In this document: piece by piece, positions 45,188-58,080 of the stretch
How the letters are laid out: the number at the start of each line of letters is the position of its first letter
How positions within the stretch are numbered: position 1 is the stretch's first letter
From: Halocaridina rubra
Lineage: Eukaryota > Arthropoda > Malacostraca > Decapoda > Atyidae
Length of the DNA: 64,000 nt
NCBI GenBank assembly: GCA_037179515.1
Contig: JAXCGZ010007590.1
Location: 70,001-134,000 of the forward strand
Direction of reading: 5' to 3'
Position numbers and translations under genes: made by a program
Notes under the pieces: model-generated
What the model was told of the DNA's origin: nothing
Databases searched by the model: none
Seen by the model: only the letters and a program-made list of their open reading frames with translations

Positions 45188-45960
45188 TGGAACAGTGAAG
45201 TCAAACTTATGCCCTGGGTATGGCTACAAATGTATGAGCACCTTTCTAGACTATGCTGAGCAACTCTCTCCAGGCATCGTGTCATGGTCACCTTGCCAGC
45301 TCTTTGTCAGAGCTGGAGGTTGCATCTGAGCCAACTGAGGATCATGGTGATCCTAGTACCACCAAACATCACCCCTTCTCCACGTGCACCACATATTACG
45401 GTGACCTCTGCTCTGGAGAAATGTGAGGTTGAGATGTCTTCCTCCACCTTCATGACTTGGAAGCTATCAATGGATAGCTGGATATTCCTCAAAAGGCTGT
45501 CTGACCTAGAGGCCATCATGCATATCCAGATTAACTTCATGCTAGCTCTTCAACAGACCTTATAATCCAGGTAAGCCAGAGAAATATAGGTGAGCTTTCT
45601 CCCCTGCAAACCATGGACATATCGAGGCATTGGTACTAGCTCCTAATAATCCAGCAGCACTGTGGAGAGAGTTTTTTAGTGATTACCAGTCTCCAAATGA
45701 GCCTATAGAAATATATTTCTAAAGTTGTTCATAGTTGAGCCTCAATTGTGCTTTCAAGTGCCCTAAGTGTAACCACAATCTGACTGATTATATGTCTTTA
45801 CGTAAATTAATAGTAGCCTTAGGAGACCCAGTGTTAAAAAGGGAAATTTATCAGTATTTTTTTTTTTTTGTATGACAGTGTAGATAAGCTTAGTTCTAGG
45901 TTTCGGCCTTCGAGGCTGCAGCAAGAGATGCGGGTCTTAGCGAGTATTTTTCCAACCAAA
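45188..45960 (+). pseudogene. gag: Gypsy-3 Gag remnant
   Basis: Follows the primer-binding position TGGAACAGTGAAG at 45188. Readable parts: SSTFMTWKLSMDSWIFLKRL, SDLEAIMHIQINFMLALQQT, and later CPKCNHNLTDYMSLRKLI, RPSRLQQEMRVLASIF, across several frames. This resembles a gypsy Gag core with a matrix-like helical region and a degenerate Cys motif. No intact frame. Confidence 0.55.
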
Positions 45961-46639
45961 ATACATGTACCAGCTTGCTATGCCAGACTGCTGCAGCAAC
46001 GGAGGATGTCAACGAGGAGGTAGCCATTGCTGCCCCACACACAACCCCCCAGCTAACCCCCACTATGCCCTAGCCACTCCTACCAAACCCTGCAGAAATT
46101 CAAGGACCTCGCACTTGGATGAGAGCTCTTGCCCTGTTAGGGGTGTTACCTGCCATAAATGCCAATAGGTGGGGCACATCAGGTAGTGCTGCAGAAGAAG
46201 AAGGAAGGCTTTCTCCGCAGAAGTATCTAGTGCTGTGGTAGTGGCATCTGCAATGTCCCCTCAGCCTCTCTTGGCCATGTCCATTTCCTTGTTCAGTGAG
46301 GGGAGGTTCCAACCCATAGTGGTAGGGTGCTCAGGTATGTGCAATGGGCATGTCTATGCTCCACTCAATGAAACTTCCTTCTACCCAGCTTGCACATCGC
46401 AAGGGTTTAAAGGATGTGGCGGGGCACCAACTGTGATGTCTGGACACTGCAGATTGCCACATTACCTTAGATAGTGTGTTGCCAGTAGAGGAGTTTTATA
46501 TTGTGGAATTTGCCCCATTCTTATATTTGTCTCCGATTGCTTGTAAGAGCCTGGAGTAGGCCCCCAACTCCTTCCCACACCATATACCTATTGTGACCCC
46601 CCTCATGGAGGAGAAAGTTAAGTGCCCACTATGCCCTGC
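45961..46639 (+). other. Gypsy-3 Gag/protease interval, unreadable
   Basis: By position this should hold the zinc knuckle and protease. I see Cys/His-rich scraps (CHKCQ at about 46155) but no DTG or DSG protease triad. Several short frames on both strands have no recognisable motif. Confidence 0.4.
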
Positions 46640-47345
46640 AGCCACAGCCTTTCCACCCAGGAGGAGAATGTTGCATGACTTCAAGAGTGTTTACTCCGAC
46701 ATTTCTCCAGGTTGCCACTTCCAGTAATGTCCAGTCTCCAGGACCACATACATTTGGCCCCTGGATCTCGCCCCTATACTTGCCACACCCCCTCTGCCAT
46801 CCCCAAACACTGGGAGGCAATGGAGAAGGTGCAAGTCAATGATGATGCATGACAAGGCATCATGCAGCCTGTCAACTCTAGGGGAATCCACTGAATGGTG
46901 CTCCAGGATGGTGGTAGTGGCTAAAAAAAGGTGGCCACCCTAAATGTACCATGATTACTCATACCTTAATGCCTTATAGTTGAGGAAGACTCATCACACC
47001 CCTATGCCCTTCAACATGGTATCTGGTGTCTCAAGTTGTTTCTACAAGATGGTGGCAAATGCCCTCTGGGGCTTCCACCAGGTGGAGTTGGACCAGGAGA
47101 GCAGAACTTTGATGACTCTCATCACACTCTGGAGGAGGTATTAGTACTGCCGCACCCTCATGGGCCAATGCTCTGCAGTTGCCTATGCCCAATTGCTTAA
47201 TGATATGTGGATGGCACTTCACTATATGACAATAGCACAGAGCAGGATTTCTGGAACACCTTTAACTTCCTAGTCTCCTTTGCGGAGAATGGAATCACCC
47301 TCAAACCAGAAAATTTCGGGCTCTGCAAATGAGAGGTGGTGTTTA
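46640..47345 (+). pseudogene. pol: Gypsy-3 reverse transcriptase remnant
   Basis: Readable: LHDFKSVYSDISPG, TEWCSRMVVVAKK at about 46890, RKTHHTPMPFNMVS, WGFHQVELDQESRTLMT at about 47075, RTLMGQCSAVAYAQ at about 47155, then a degraded catalytic site where YVDD has become VDG (about 47208), and DFWNTF-FLVSFAENGITLKP. Several frameshifts and stops; catalytically dead. Confidence 0.8.
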
Positions 47346-48027
47346 TGGGCTTCCACTTAGGATAGGAGCTCTATGAGCACACCAGCAGCATTTCTCTGCC
47401 ATAATAGCTTTCCCCATGCCCATCCACCCAATCATCAAATACATTAGCTCTTGGCATGGTTTCATGAACCAGCTACTCCCCTTCCTGGCTACAGTGTTTG
47501 TTATAGAACTCTTTAAATAATGCACAGGACACAATCTGCCAGATGGCAAAGTACAAATATGTCTACTACGCCAAGATCTGTTTCACCGTGGTAATCACTG
47601 ACTGCAGCAGAGAAGGCATCGGTATTGCATTCTACAGCAATAGTGCAGGTGCCCCTCCACAGATACACCTCTCTGCTGCGAAGGAGGGTGGCTCCTGGTT
47701 CCGTGTGGTGGCCATCACCTTACCCCCATGGAGGCTGTGTAAGCTGCAGTAGAGAGGGAGGCTCTGGCCGTCACCTGATGCCTCCACAAGGCAAGACTAT
47801 TTCTGTTGGGTTGTCCGACGCTCATGTTGGTCACTGACTATTGCCCAAGGTTATTCTGCCTCAAGGAGAAGACTCTTCAGTATAAATTTACCATTAAGTA
47901 CCTGCCCTGCAAAAAGAATTCTGCTGCAGCCTTATTCTCCAGGTATCCCGCCTTAAGGGCAGCCCCATATTCGGAGGACAACGACCAAGATGACAACCTA
48001 GTAGTGGTCATGACATGGCTACTGTGA
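47346..48027 (+). pseudogene. pol: Gypsy-3 RNase H remnant
   Basis: VFMGFHLG at 47345, then VVITDCSREGIGIAF at about 47590 (first catalytic Asp), PTLMLVTDYCPRLF at about 47810, KTLQYKFTIKYLPCKKNSAA and FSRYPALRAAPYSEDNDQDD to 48027. This is the classical gypsy RNase H order ending in the KYLPGxxNxxADxLSR region. Frameshifts separate the blocks. Confidence 0.8.
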
Positions 48028-48659
48028 CAGCTCTAGGTAAGGAATATGATGTCGTCATGTATGAGGATACACTATCGAGTGCAGATGCGGAGGGCTCCAT
48101 CTATCAACTACTCATAGCTTGAGTATTAGCAGGCAACTGGCTCCCCCCAAAAATACAGGAATTAGCATGACTCCACCCCTTCTACAGCATGAGAGACAGA
48201 CTAGCAGTGGCCTAGGATCTGGTTACAAACACCTTTTTTATTTCATGTGTGACACCGGGACAGGCAAGAAACTTGCCCTCATCCTTAAAGGCCTGGGCAT
48301 GAAGTAAACATTAAGACAAAGAAAAAGTAAAAGGTTAAGGACAAGACAGAGATGATACAATATTGGAAAAGGACAGGCTGAAAGAATAGTTGAAGTACTG
48401 AGAAACTAGAGATATGGCAGGATTAGGCCCTGATATGACGATAGATCCATTTTTTGAGGGAAGATAGGTTATAAGAATTAGGAAAGACAGAAGGAGGAAG
48501 AGAGTTCCAGACTCTGGAGATAAATAAAAAGAAGCAGTTGCTGCACCGACCAATCCATGAGTTACAGATCTCCTCACAGTACCTGTGAGACAAGGCCTAT
48601 GAGCAAGGCTGCATATGCCTGATTGTCCCAGCATTCCTCTGCCACAAGACTGCACCTAG

Positions 48660-49590
48660 TCTACACGCAGGTCACTAAAGACTAGACTCAAAGCTCAGGC
48701 AAGCCAGGCAGACAGTATATTGGCCTGGTATGAAGGGGGATCTGCAGCACCATAGGTTTATCACCATCTCCTGCGACATCCCCACACCCTCCTCTCTGTC
48801 CGAGGCTCTAATTATCGCCCAGCCCCTCGAATACCCCTTCCAACAAACGGTGCTAAATATCTTCCAGCTTGGCGGTTGCATGTACCTGATGTATACCGAT
48901 AGACTCATGGGTTGGCTGGAGATCACACACTTCCCCAGTGGTGCCTCCTCCAGTAGAATCATCACTGGAGCAGCTGCTAACGGACAGCAAACTAACCTGG
49001 GGAGTTAGGAAATGATAGCCTCCCTCAAAAAATGGGGGTTTCAGTTTGCATATCCTCGGCACAGTACCCCTAGTCCAGTGGCAGAGCCGAGGTCACCTGC
49101 AAGTCGGCTAAAAGGATTCTTCACTTGAATATGGGTGCTAATGGATGCTTGGATACAGACAAGGCATCCTTGGCTCTACTCCAGTACCTAAACACATCCA
49201 TGCGAGGCATACACAAGTCCCCCGCACAGTCGGCAATGGAAAGACAGCTAAGAGGCAGCATGCTAAAGCTGAGGTAAACTATAAGGTCGATTGATATTGG
49301 CACCACACCCTCCATCAGCATAAGCTTCAAATGGCCCTCACTGGGGACAGGCCAACATTCCCCCATGGACAAGTCCTATGCCACCTAGAGCCTATGCCCG
49401 TGGGCTCTCACGTCTGGATATAGGATCCCTCTTCAAAGTTGTGGGACAAAACGAGGGTCATTATGGTGGCAAGCCCGCATCAGCAATACACTGTCAGGCT
49501 AGACATTTCTTCTTCTTCTTCGTCTACATCTTTTCCCACTTTTATGTGGGGTCGATGTTTGTCAGGCTAGACATTTGTTAAAGGTAAAGT
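48660..49590 (+). pseudogene. pol: Gypsy-3 integrase remnant
   Basis: TVYWPGMKGDLQHHR at 48715, then SLSEALIIAQPLEYPFQQTV, LNIFQLGGCMYLMYTDRLMG (the catalytic Asp of VDxF is Asn), WLEITHFPSGASSS, and later fragments HSTPSPVAEPRSP and PPRAYARGLSRLDIGSLFKV. The second and third catalytic residues lie in shifted frames and are not convincingly preserved. Confidence 0.75.
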
Positions 49591-50009
49591 TTGCTATCAT
49601 TCAATCACTTTTTTAATGTGCAATTACCTCCAGCCCCTCACCAACAGCGTACCAGACCCCAACAGCCACAGAAAACCCCCTGCTGGTTTTGTGATTATGT
49701 GTAACATATTGTGTTATCTTTTACTTCAGTGATTATTATTGACATTACTATCTTCTTTCCTTTTGTTAGTGTTAATATCTATTATCTTCTATACTTTGCA
49801 TTACTGAGATTACTATATGTTCTAGTGTGTATTCATATTATTATATGTTTGTGTATGTATAATCTCGAGGGAGATAAAGGGTATGATGCTTTTTCATCAA
49901 TGTCTTGTATCACACTTTTTGTTTTGTTTTATTAGTTAGATATGTCTCAACTGTTGCTAAATAAAGAACTGTATGTCACTGCTTGATTATCGCTCATCCA
50001 CATCCACCA
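49591..50009 (+). repeat. Gypsy-3 right LTR and preceding non-coding DNA
   Basis: AT-rich, with AAATAAAGAACTGT at about 49962 (polyadenylation-like) and the CACATCCACCA end shared with 45187. The start of the LTR is uncertain (about 49690). CR1 copy H follows immediately. Confidence 0.6.
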
Positions 50010-50318
50010 ATACGATAGAGTGGATAGGGATCGATATTTCGATATGGCTGGCTCTAGAACTAGAGGTCATAGTTTGAAGCTTCGTAAGAAAACTTCTTTG
50101 CAGGATGTAAGGAAATACTTTTTCAGTGTAAGAGTAGTTGATAATTGGAATTCGCTAAGCGAGGAGGTAGTTAATGCTATCTCAATCCATAGTTTTAAGG
50201 ACAGGTATGAAAAGTATCACTAAGTCTAAAATGGAACCGATCAGGAGACGGGAAGATACGAGCTTTGGGCTCTTTCCCGTAAACACAATTAGGTAATCAC
50301 AATTAAGTAATCACATAC
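50010..50318 (+). mobile_element. CR1-clade LINE copy H, 3' fragment
   Basis: Only the last about 70 ORF2 codons ([17 protein letters not shown] to KYH-stop at 50223), 3' UTR hairpin and two tail repeats. Closely matches young copies. It begins at the right LTR end of Gypsy-3 and is followed by a (CATC)-rich tract (50320-50372) and copy I. Confidence 0.9.
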
Positions 50319-50372
50319 CTGCATCCATCCATCCTGAGCCTGTTCATCCATCCATCCATCCATACATCCAAA
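50319..50372. repeat. (CATC)n-rich tract
   Basis: Imperfect CATC repeats with one interruption between CR1 copies H and I, in the place where other copies have (CA)n after their tails. Confidence 0.8.
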
Positions 50373-50553
50373 CTTATTCTTCTCTAATTATCAAAGTCAG
50401 ATTTTAAGTTAGGATGTGTGTTACCAGAAAAGAGATAAACTGAGCAACTAAATTAGTACTCATATGAAGATATAGAAATTCTTTTTGAAGTTTAAATAAA
50501 AACTTTTCTCTCTCTCACTTTTCTCTCTATACATTCTGTGAAATGAAAAACAT

Positions 50554-51640
50554 CAAAACATTCTCTGTCCCTCACCCCCCTCTTATGGTTAGGGGAGGGG
50601 TGGTAGAGGATCTCCGGGGGAAGTAGGAGGAGGAGTGGCTCTTAGAAGGCTGAAGCAAAAAGTCAAGGACCTGGAGACCCTTGTAATAAACCTGGATGAT
50701 AAAATTCGGAATATGGATAGAGAAATGAAAGAGAATGAAACACTTAGCAAGGTAATGAGATCTTTGGAGGAAACAAATAAGTCACAAGGGCAGGAGAGAA
50801 AAGAACTAGAAAAATGAATAAAGAAGCTAGAAGGGGAAAGAGTGAGCTAGAAACCAGAATTTCTAAGGAAGATGATAACAACAAACAGCTGAATGACAAC
50901 CTGAATGAATTAAATGTTAGTTCACTGCTCTCTTCTGAGAGAGACGAAACTGCAGCTTGGAATTTCCAGATAAAGGAAAACATCGAACAGTTTAGAAAAG
51001 AGTTTCAGGAGCTGAATATGGAACATTATGCCATGGACACTTCCTTTGCAGATGCACTAATAGGGAATGTTGCAGTAAAAGATGCTGTGAGGGTTGTGGC
51101 ACTGGAAAACATACAAACGGTTGACTATAAAGAAACAGTAATAAAAAATTAAAGACATTTTGAGAGAAAGGGCTAATCCACTGACAAAACAGGCCCTTGA
51201 TAAAGAGAAGACAGTGGTGATCTCAGGCATAAGTGAATCCCAGGATTCAACATGGCAGGATAGACTTGAAGAAAATAAAGCTAGGATTTTAGATCTTATA
51301 AGGAAGCTTGGAGTATTATTTGGTCCAGAGGATACTGTAAACACTCACCAACTAGGTAAATATTCTAGGTATGGAAAAGAAAGACCAATGAAAGGAACCT
51401 TTGAGAGATGGGGCACATGTAGAGAAATATTGATTAAAAAAACTAAAAGACTTTCAAGAATTCAAAACCGTATTCATTACACCATACAAAACAAAGGAAG
51501 AGAGGGAAAGGATCAAAAACTTTTTGAAAGAAGCTAGAAGGTTAAATGAGAAAATAAATGGAGATAGGAAAAAATTTTGTTTCAGAGTTCTTCCAGCCAA
51601 AGGAGGGGGGATAAAGAAGATGTTGAAAAAGTTCAGGGGA
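50554..51640 (+). pseudogene. CR1-I ORF1, decayed
   Basis: Coiled-coil and RRM-like segments are readable (LRRLKQKVKDLETLVINLD, VVISGISESQDSTWQDRLEE, LIRKLGVLFGPEDTVNTHQL) in three frames, broken by stops at about 50815 and 51150 and an A-run at about 51440. The A_AAU_UUU heptamer seen in B, D and E is out of phase here. Confidence 0.75.
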
Positions 51641-52721
51641 TGGGGCCTCATTAAGAAGGATGTACACAAATGCTGGTGAGGAAAGTCATATAGATGCTAT
51701 TGAAGTCATGAACTAAGTTGTTAATATTGCATGAGAGAGAAAATGTAGGATTTTGATTATGGGAGATTTTAATCATAGAGAGATAGATTGGATAATTCTT
51801 GACCCACACAGCAGGGAGGACTCATTCGGGTAAAGATTCCTAGACTGTGTACAAGGAAATTTCCTACATCAACATGTACTGAAACCAATGAGGGCCAGGA
51901 GTGGGGATAAGCCATCACTGCTTGATCTAGTATAATGTGCTGGATATTGAAAAAATTTAGTATGAACCACCAATTGGAAAAAGTGACCACTGTAAAGTAG
52001 AGGCACTGAGGACATGAGGATGAAGTATTCGAAATAAGATTGCATCAAAATTAATTAGCTCTTTGTAGGTATTGACTGGAGGACCTTATTTAGCAACAAA
52101 TCTGTATAAAAATTGTAGGACATCTTTTGTGAGGAATATGGAAAAACAGTAGATTGCTGCATACCTTCCACCAAAATAGGAGTTATTCATGCCAGAGAGA
52201 AATGGATAAAAAATGAGTGTAAGAGAGCTAAGGAGTGGAGAGACAAATGCTAGAAAAGGTATAGTAGGAGAAAAAACATAAATGCCTGGCAAACTTATAA
52301 GAGAGCAAGAAATGATTACCTAAGTAAAAGAAAAGAGGCAGAGAGAGACTATGAAAGGGATATCACAAGGAAGGCTAAAGAAAATTCCAAACTTGTCCCC
52401 ACCTTTACAAGAGGAAAACTGAAGGTAAAAGAACAGCTTTTAAAGCTAGGGGGAACTGATGGAAGCATCACTAAGAGGGAAAAAGAGATCCGCAAAGAAT
52501 TGAACAAGGAGTATCAGTCAGTATTTACAGTAGAAAATACCTCATCCCCTCAGATTGCAGAGATAGGAGCTCATGGGCCAGTATCATAGAACATCATCTT
52601 TTCAGCCAGAGAAGTTTACAAAGCACTCATGGAGTAAATGCCCATAAAGCTACAGGTCCTAATGATATATCCCCTTATGTACTTAAAAAAAATGTGTTAA
52701 ATCGATATCGGTGGCACTAAG

Positions 52722-52980
52722 TGATTACCTAATTGTGATTACCTAATTGTGTTTACGGGAAAGAGCCCAAAGCTCGAATCTTCCCGTCTCCTGATCGGTT
52801 CCATTTTAGACTTAGTGATACTTATCATACCTGTCCTTAAAACTATGGATTGAGATAGCATTAACTACCTCCTCGCTTAGCGAATTCCAATTATCAACTA
52901 CTCTTACACTGAAAAAGTATTTTATTACATCCTGCAAAGAAGTTTTCTTACAAAGCTTCAAACTATGACCTCTAGTTCTA
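52722..52980 (-). mobile_element. CR1-clade LINE copy J, 3' fragment
   Basis: On the minus strand, the last about 50 ORF2 codons from TRGHSLKL, stop, 3' UTR hairpin and two tail repeats. Its truncated 5' end touches the (GT)n tail end of copy K, so K and J are also head to tail. Confidence 0.88.
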
Positions 52981-55220
52981 GTGTGTGTGTGTGTGTGATT
53001 ACCTAATTGTGATTACCTAATTGTGTTTACGGGAAAGAGCCCAAAGCTCGTATCTTCCCGTCTCCTGATCGGTTCCATTTTATACTTAGTGATACTTATC
53101 ATACCTGTCCTTAAAACTATGGATTGAGATAGCATTAACTACCTCCTCGCTTAGCGAATTCCAATTATCAACTACTCTTACACTGAAAAAGTATTTCCTT
53201 ACATCCTGCGAAGAAGTTTTCTTACGAAGCTTCAAACTATGACCTCTAGTTCTAGAGCCAGCCATATCAAAATATCGATCCCTATCCACTCTATCATAAC
53301 CATGAAGGAATTTAAAGACTGTCACCATATCCCCCCTCACTCTTCTAGCTTCGAGTGATGGTAAGTCCAATTCCCTCAGCCTCTCATCATAACTGAGATT
53401 GCGTATTTCTGGCACCAGTTTCGTGGCATGTCTTTGAACTTTTTCAAGCTTAGCTATGTGCTTTTTCAAGTGCGGATTCCAAAAGGGGGCTGCATATTCG
53501 AGTTTTGGCCTCACATAGGTTGCATAAATATTTCTGAACATTTCCTTGTCCATGTGCCTGAAGGCTACCCTTACATTTGATAAGAATGCATATGCTGCCC
53601 TTACTATGCCATTTATATGTATTTCTGGAGACAAATCTGCCAGTATGTTTACTCCTAGATCTCTCTCATTTTCTGTCTCTTGAAGTTGTACTCCAGCCAC
53701 CGAGTAGTCAAGCTTGGGCCTTCTTGCACTTGTACCCATTCTCATTACCTTACATTTTGAAGTATTGAATTTCATTAGCCACTTTTCTGACCACTCATGC
53801 AGATTATTTAGATCCTCCTGAAGTTCTCTACCATTGTTCTCGTTTTTTACTTTCTTCACAATCTTTGCATCATCTGCAAACATATTTATGAATGAATTTA
53901 CACACTCTGGTAGGTCATTTACATATACAAGGAACAAAAGTGGCCCTAAAACTGAACCCTGTGGAACTCCACTACTAACTCTTCTCCATTCAGACACTGG
54001 GTGTCTTACTCTAACCCTCTGTTCCCTTCCTTCTAAGTAAGTTTTTATTCATTCCAAAACATATCCACCTATTCTAGCCATTGATTGCAGCTTCCTAATA
54101 AGTCTCCCATGTGGAACAGTGTCAAACGCTTTCTGGAAGTCTAGGAATATGCAATCTGCCCAGCCCTCTCTTTCCTGTAAGATTTGGCTTACCTCATCAT
54201 AAAATTCTAATAAGTTTGTTACTGTTGATCTACCTTCTCTGAAGCCATGTTGCCTCACTGACAAAAAGTTGAAGGATTCCAAGTGATGAGAGATATGTTT
54301 CCTTAGTAGTTTCTCCATAACTTTGCAAACTATGCTGGTCAAGGAAACTGGTCTATAGTTCAGAGCCGTATCCCTCCTTCCCTTTTTGAAGATAGGTATC
54401 ACATTTGCTTGTTTCCAGCATCTTGGAATCTCCCCCGACTCCAGTGACTCCTTAAATATGATACTTAGTGCCACAGATATTGTGTTTGCGCATTTTTTAA
54501 GCACATGAGGGGATATGTCATCGGGACCTGTAGCTTTATGAACATCTAAATCCATCAGCGCTTTGCATACCTCTGTGGCTGTAAGGTTGATGTTCTCTAA
54601 TACCGGCCCTTGAGCTTCTATCTCTGCAATCTGAGGGGGTGGGGTATTTTCTACTGTAAATACTGACTGAAACTCCTTGTTCAATTCTTTGCAGATCTCT
54701 TCATCCGTCTCAGTGATGCTTCCATCCGCTCTCTTAAGCCTTAAAACCTGTTCTTTTACCTTCAGTTTTCCTCTGATAAAGCTGTGGAAAAGTTTGGGAT
54801 TTTCTTTAGCCTTCCTGGTGATGTCCCTCTCATAGTCTCTCTCTGCCTCTCTCCTTTTACTTAGGTAGTCATTTCTTGCTCTTTTGTAGGTTTGCCAGGC
54901 ATTTATGTTTTTTCTCCTCCTATACCTTTTCCAGCATTTGTCTCTCCACTCCTTAGCTCTTTTACACCCATTATCGAACCATTTCTCTCTGGCATGAATT
55001 ACACCTACTTTGGTGACAGGTATGCAGCAATCTACTATCTTCCCATATTTCTCACAAAAGATGTCATACATTTCTTGTACAGATTTGTTGTAAAATAAGG
55101 TTCTCCAGTCAATAACTGCAAAAAGCTCATTCATTTTGATGTAATCTCCTTTCCGATAGTTCCTCCTCATGTCCTCAGTACCTCTACTCTCAGGAAGAAT
55201 ATCTTCAATGATATACTCCA
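52981..55220 (-). mobile_element. CR1-clade LINE copy K, 5'-truncated, nearly intact
   Basis: Minus strand, starting within the end of the endonuclease (EYIIEDILPES) and running to the 3' UTR, tail repeats and a (CA)n extension at 52981-52997. Inserted with copy J into copy I. Sequence is close to A, B and G. Confidence 0.9.
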
Positions 55221-55221
55221 T
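53086..55221 (-). pseudogene. CR1-K ORF2 linker and reverse transcriptase, one nonsense codon
   Basis: Open from 55221 to about 54049 and from 53997 to 53086 in the same frame, separated by TGA at the W of VLEWIKTYL (LE-stop-IKTYL; Trp TGG to TGA). All reverse-transcriptase motifs are intact, including FADDAKI. It is the least damaged reverse transcriptase besides G and A. Confidence 0.9.
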
Positions 55222-56625
55222 ATTTAAAAAGTTGCTGGAGTCAGGGGAAATTCCAAGATGCTGGAAACAAGCAAACTTGGTATCTGTCTTGAAAAAAGGA
55301 AGGAGGGATATGGCTCTAATCTATAAACCTGTTTCCTTGACAAGCATAGTTTGAAAAGTTATGGAGAAACTGCTAAAGAAACACATCTCTCTTCACTTGG
55401 AATCCTTCAACTTTTTGTCAGTGAGACAACATGGCTTAAGAGAAGGTAGATCAACAGTAACAAACTAATTAAAATTTTATGATGAAGTAAGGCAAATCTT
55501 ACAAGAAAGAGAGGGCTGGGCAGATAGCATATTCCTAGATGTCCAGAAAACATTTGACATGGTCCCACATGTGAGACTTATTACGAAGCTGCAAGCAATG
55601 GCTAGAATAGGTGGAGATGTCTTGAAATGGATAAAAACTTACTTACAAGGAAGGGAACAAAAGCTTAGAGTACGACACTCAGTATCTGAATGGAGAAGAG
55701 TTAGCAGTGGAGTACCACAGGGCTCAGTTTTAGGGCCAGTTTTGTTTTTTATATATGTAAATGACCTACCAGAGTCTGTAAGTTCATTCATGAATATGTT
55801 TGAAGATGATGCAAATATTGTGAAGAAAATAAGAAACGAGAACTATGGTAAAGAACTTCAGGAAGACCTAAATAGTCTGCATAAGTGGTTATAAAAATGG
55901 CTAATGAAATTCAGTACTTCAAAATATAAGGTAATGAGAATGGGTACAAGTGCAAGAAGGCCCAGGCTTGACTACTCAATGGCAGGAGTACAACTTCAAG
56001 AGACAAAGAATTGAGAGAGATACAAATGACATAGTAAGGGCAGCATATGCTTTCTTAGCAAATGTAAGGGTAGCCTTCAGGCACATGGACAAGGAAATGT
56101 TCAGAAATATTTATGTAACATATGTGAGGCCAAATCTTAAATATGCAGCCCCCTTTTGGAATCCAAACTTGAAAAAGCACATACTTAAGCTGGAAAAAGT
56201 TCAAAAACATGCCACGAAACTGGTGCCAAAAATGTGCAATCTCAGTTATGAGGAGAAGCTGAGGGAATCAGATTTTCCATCACTCGAAACTAGAAGAAAT
56301 TGGAAGGATATGATGTGGGTTTTTAAATTCCTTTTTGGTTATGAAACACTGGACAGGGATCAATAATTTGATATTGCTGGCACTAGAACTAAAGGTATTT
56401 TGAAGCTTTGTAAGAAAACTTTCTTGCAGGATGTAAGGAAGTACTTTTTTAGTGTAAGAGTTGTTGATAATTGTAATTTGCTAAGGGTGGAGGTAGTTAA
56501 TGCTAACTCAATCCATAGTATTAAGGACAAGTATTATAAGTATCAAAAAGTACAAAAATAGATCTGACCATGAGATGGGGAGATACAAGCATGGGGCTCT
56601 TTCCCGTAAACACAGTTAAATAATT

Positions 56626-57228
56626 ACATACATAACTGGCAGATTTCTCTCTGGAAATGCATATAAATGATATAGTAAGGGCAGCATATGCTTTCTTAGC
56701 AAATGTAAGGGTAGCCTTCATTTATATTGACAAGGAAATGTTTAGAAATATTTTTGTAAACTACATAGTTGAGTTGATATAAATTCAAAGACATGCCACG
56801 AAACTGGTGCCAGAAATATACAGCTCAAATATGAAGTGAGGCTGAGGGAATTAGACTTACCATCACTCGTAGCTAGAAAATGAGTGAGATATGGTTACGG
56901 TTTTTAAATTCCTTCATGGTTATGACAGAGTGGATAAGAATCGATATTTTGATATGGCTGTTACTAGAACTAGAGGTCATAGTTCGAAGCTTCGTAAGAC
57001 TTTTTTGCAGGATGTAAGGAAGTACTTTTTTAGTGTAAGAGTATTCGATGACTGGAATTCGCTAAGAAAGGAGGTATTAAATGCTAACTCAATCCGTAGT
57101 TTTAAGGTTAAGTATGATAAGTATCACTAATACAAAAATGGAACCAACTAGGAGATGGGGAGTTATGAGCTTGGGGCTCTTTCCCATATACACAATTGGG
57201 TAATTACAATAAGGTAATTACACACTCG
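56626..57228 (+). mobile_element. CR1-clade LINE copy L, old 3' fragment
   Basis: Starts at ADFSLEMHIND-like sequence just after copy I's tail. It retains the C-terminal domain ([20 protein letters not shown], 56891-57130) and a 3' UTR whose hairpin has a compensatory change (ATGGG/CCCAT), then two diverged tail repeats (AATTGGGTAATTAC). Copy M begins immediately. Confidence 0.85.
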
Positions 57229-58080
57229 GTAGGCATTAGCACAGACGTAATCAGTATCTCAAATTTTTCCTTGTGTTTTTGAGTGAATCGGGTCTAAAAT
57301 ATAAAACCTAAACCAAATTAACATTAATACGGATTTTGCAGAGTATTGTGAGTAAACAAAATAATACATATTCCTAGTGCAAGAGACTGTTCTAAAAAAT
57401 TAAAGGAAATTGCTTAGAGGAAAGCTTTGAGAGGGGAAAAATAAGAAGCTGTCCTGTCCTGTCTTACCTAATTTTTTTTTTTTGTTAATTTGGGAGAGCT
57501 ATTACAGCCTCATTACTTGATCCTGTGGTTCCATATCTTTCTAAAATCGACATCCTTCCTATATAGATTGACCTGATAGTATATTTGTTAAATGAACTGA
57601 ATGAATAAATAAATAAATATGAAAACTACACCTGTCAACAGTGTTGAGTTAAGTTGTCAAGTAGCACATTTGACTTATGCTTTCTCTTTGCTCTGTTCTC
57701 TTATATTAATTTTCTTTGTTTAAATTGAGTTAGGTTTAATTTCTGATCCCGTGATGGCATATCTTGGTTAAAAATTGACCAATTTTTTCCTTCTAACTTG
57801 ACAGGTTAGCACTTAATTAGAAAATATAGCAGATACGGGTGCTCAAAGCATTAAGTGTTTGTATTTCCACTTGCATATTCGAGTTTTCCTACCTGCGGGC
57901 TTTTGTTTTGTATTTTTTCTTCTCTAATCATCATCAAAGATTTTAAGTTAGGATGTGTGTTACCAGAAAAGAGATAAACTAAGAAGCTAAATCAGTTCTC
58001 ATATGAAGATATAGCAATTTTGTGTGAAGTTAAATAAAAACTGTTTTCTCTCTTTTTCTTTTTCTCTATAAACATCAAAA

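Larger units (their letters stand above)
44901..50009 (+). mobile_element. Gypsy-3: heavily decayed Ty3/gypsy retrotransposon
   Basis: Both LTRs end AATAAAGAACTGT...ATCCACATCCACCA: the left LTR end is at 45187 (CACATCCACCA), the right at 50009. The left LTR is only recognisable over its last 60-80 bp; the right LTR probably starts near 49690. Gag, reverse transcriptase, RNase H and integrase are all readable as broken fragments in order. About 340 bp at 48300-48650 look like a foreign or unrecognisable insert. The oldest of the three gypsy copies. Confidence 0.8.
50373..56625 (+). mobile_element. CR1-clade LINE copy I, old, split by antisense copies J and K
   Basis: Runs 50373-52721 and resumes 55220-56625. 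The sequence across the gap reads continuously (GGCACTAAGT, then ATATTTAAAAAG, as in intact copies), apart from about 3 bases. It has the end of the 5' UTR, a decayed ORF1 (50554-51640, first stop at 50815), a large endonuclease deletion (51665), the linker, a decayed reverse transcriptase (55559-56366, FEDDANI replacing FADDAKI) and a degenerate 3' tail. Sequence divergence marks it as older than B, G or K. Confidence 0.85.

Noticed and set aside
45307..49372. Many 60-100-codon frames on the minus strand in the Gypsy-3 region
   Set aside because: No motifs; the plus strand carries the gypsy RT, RNase H and integrase fragments in order.
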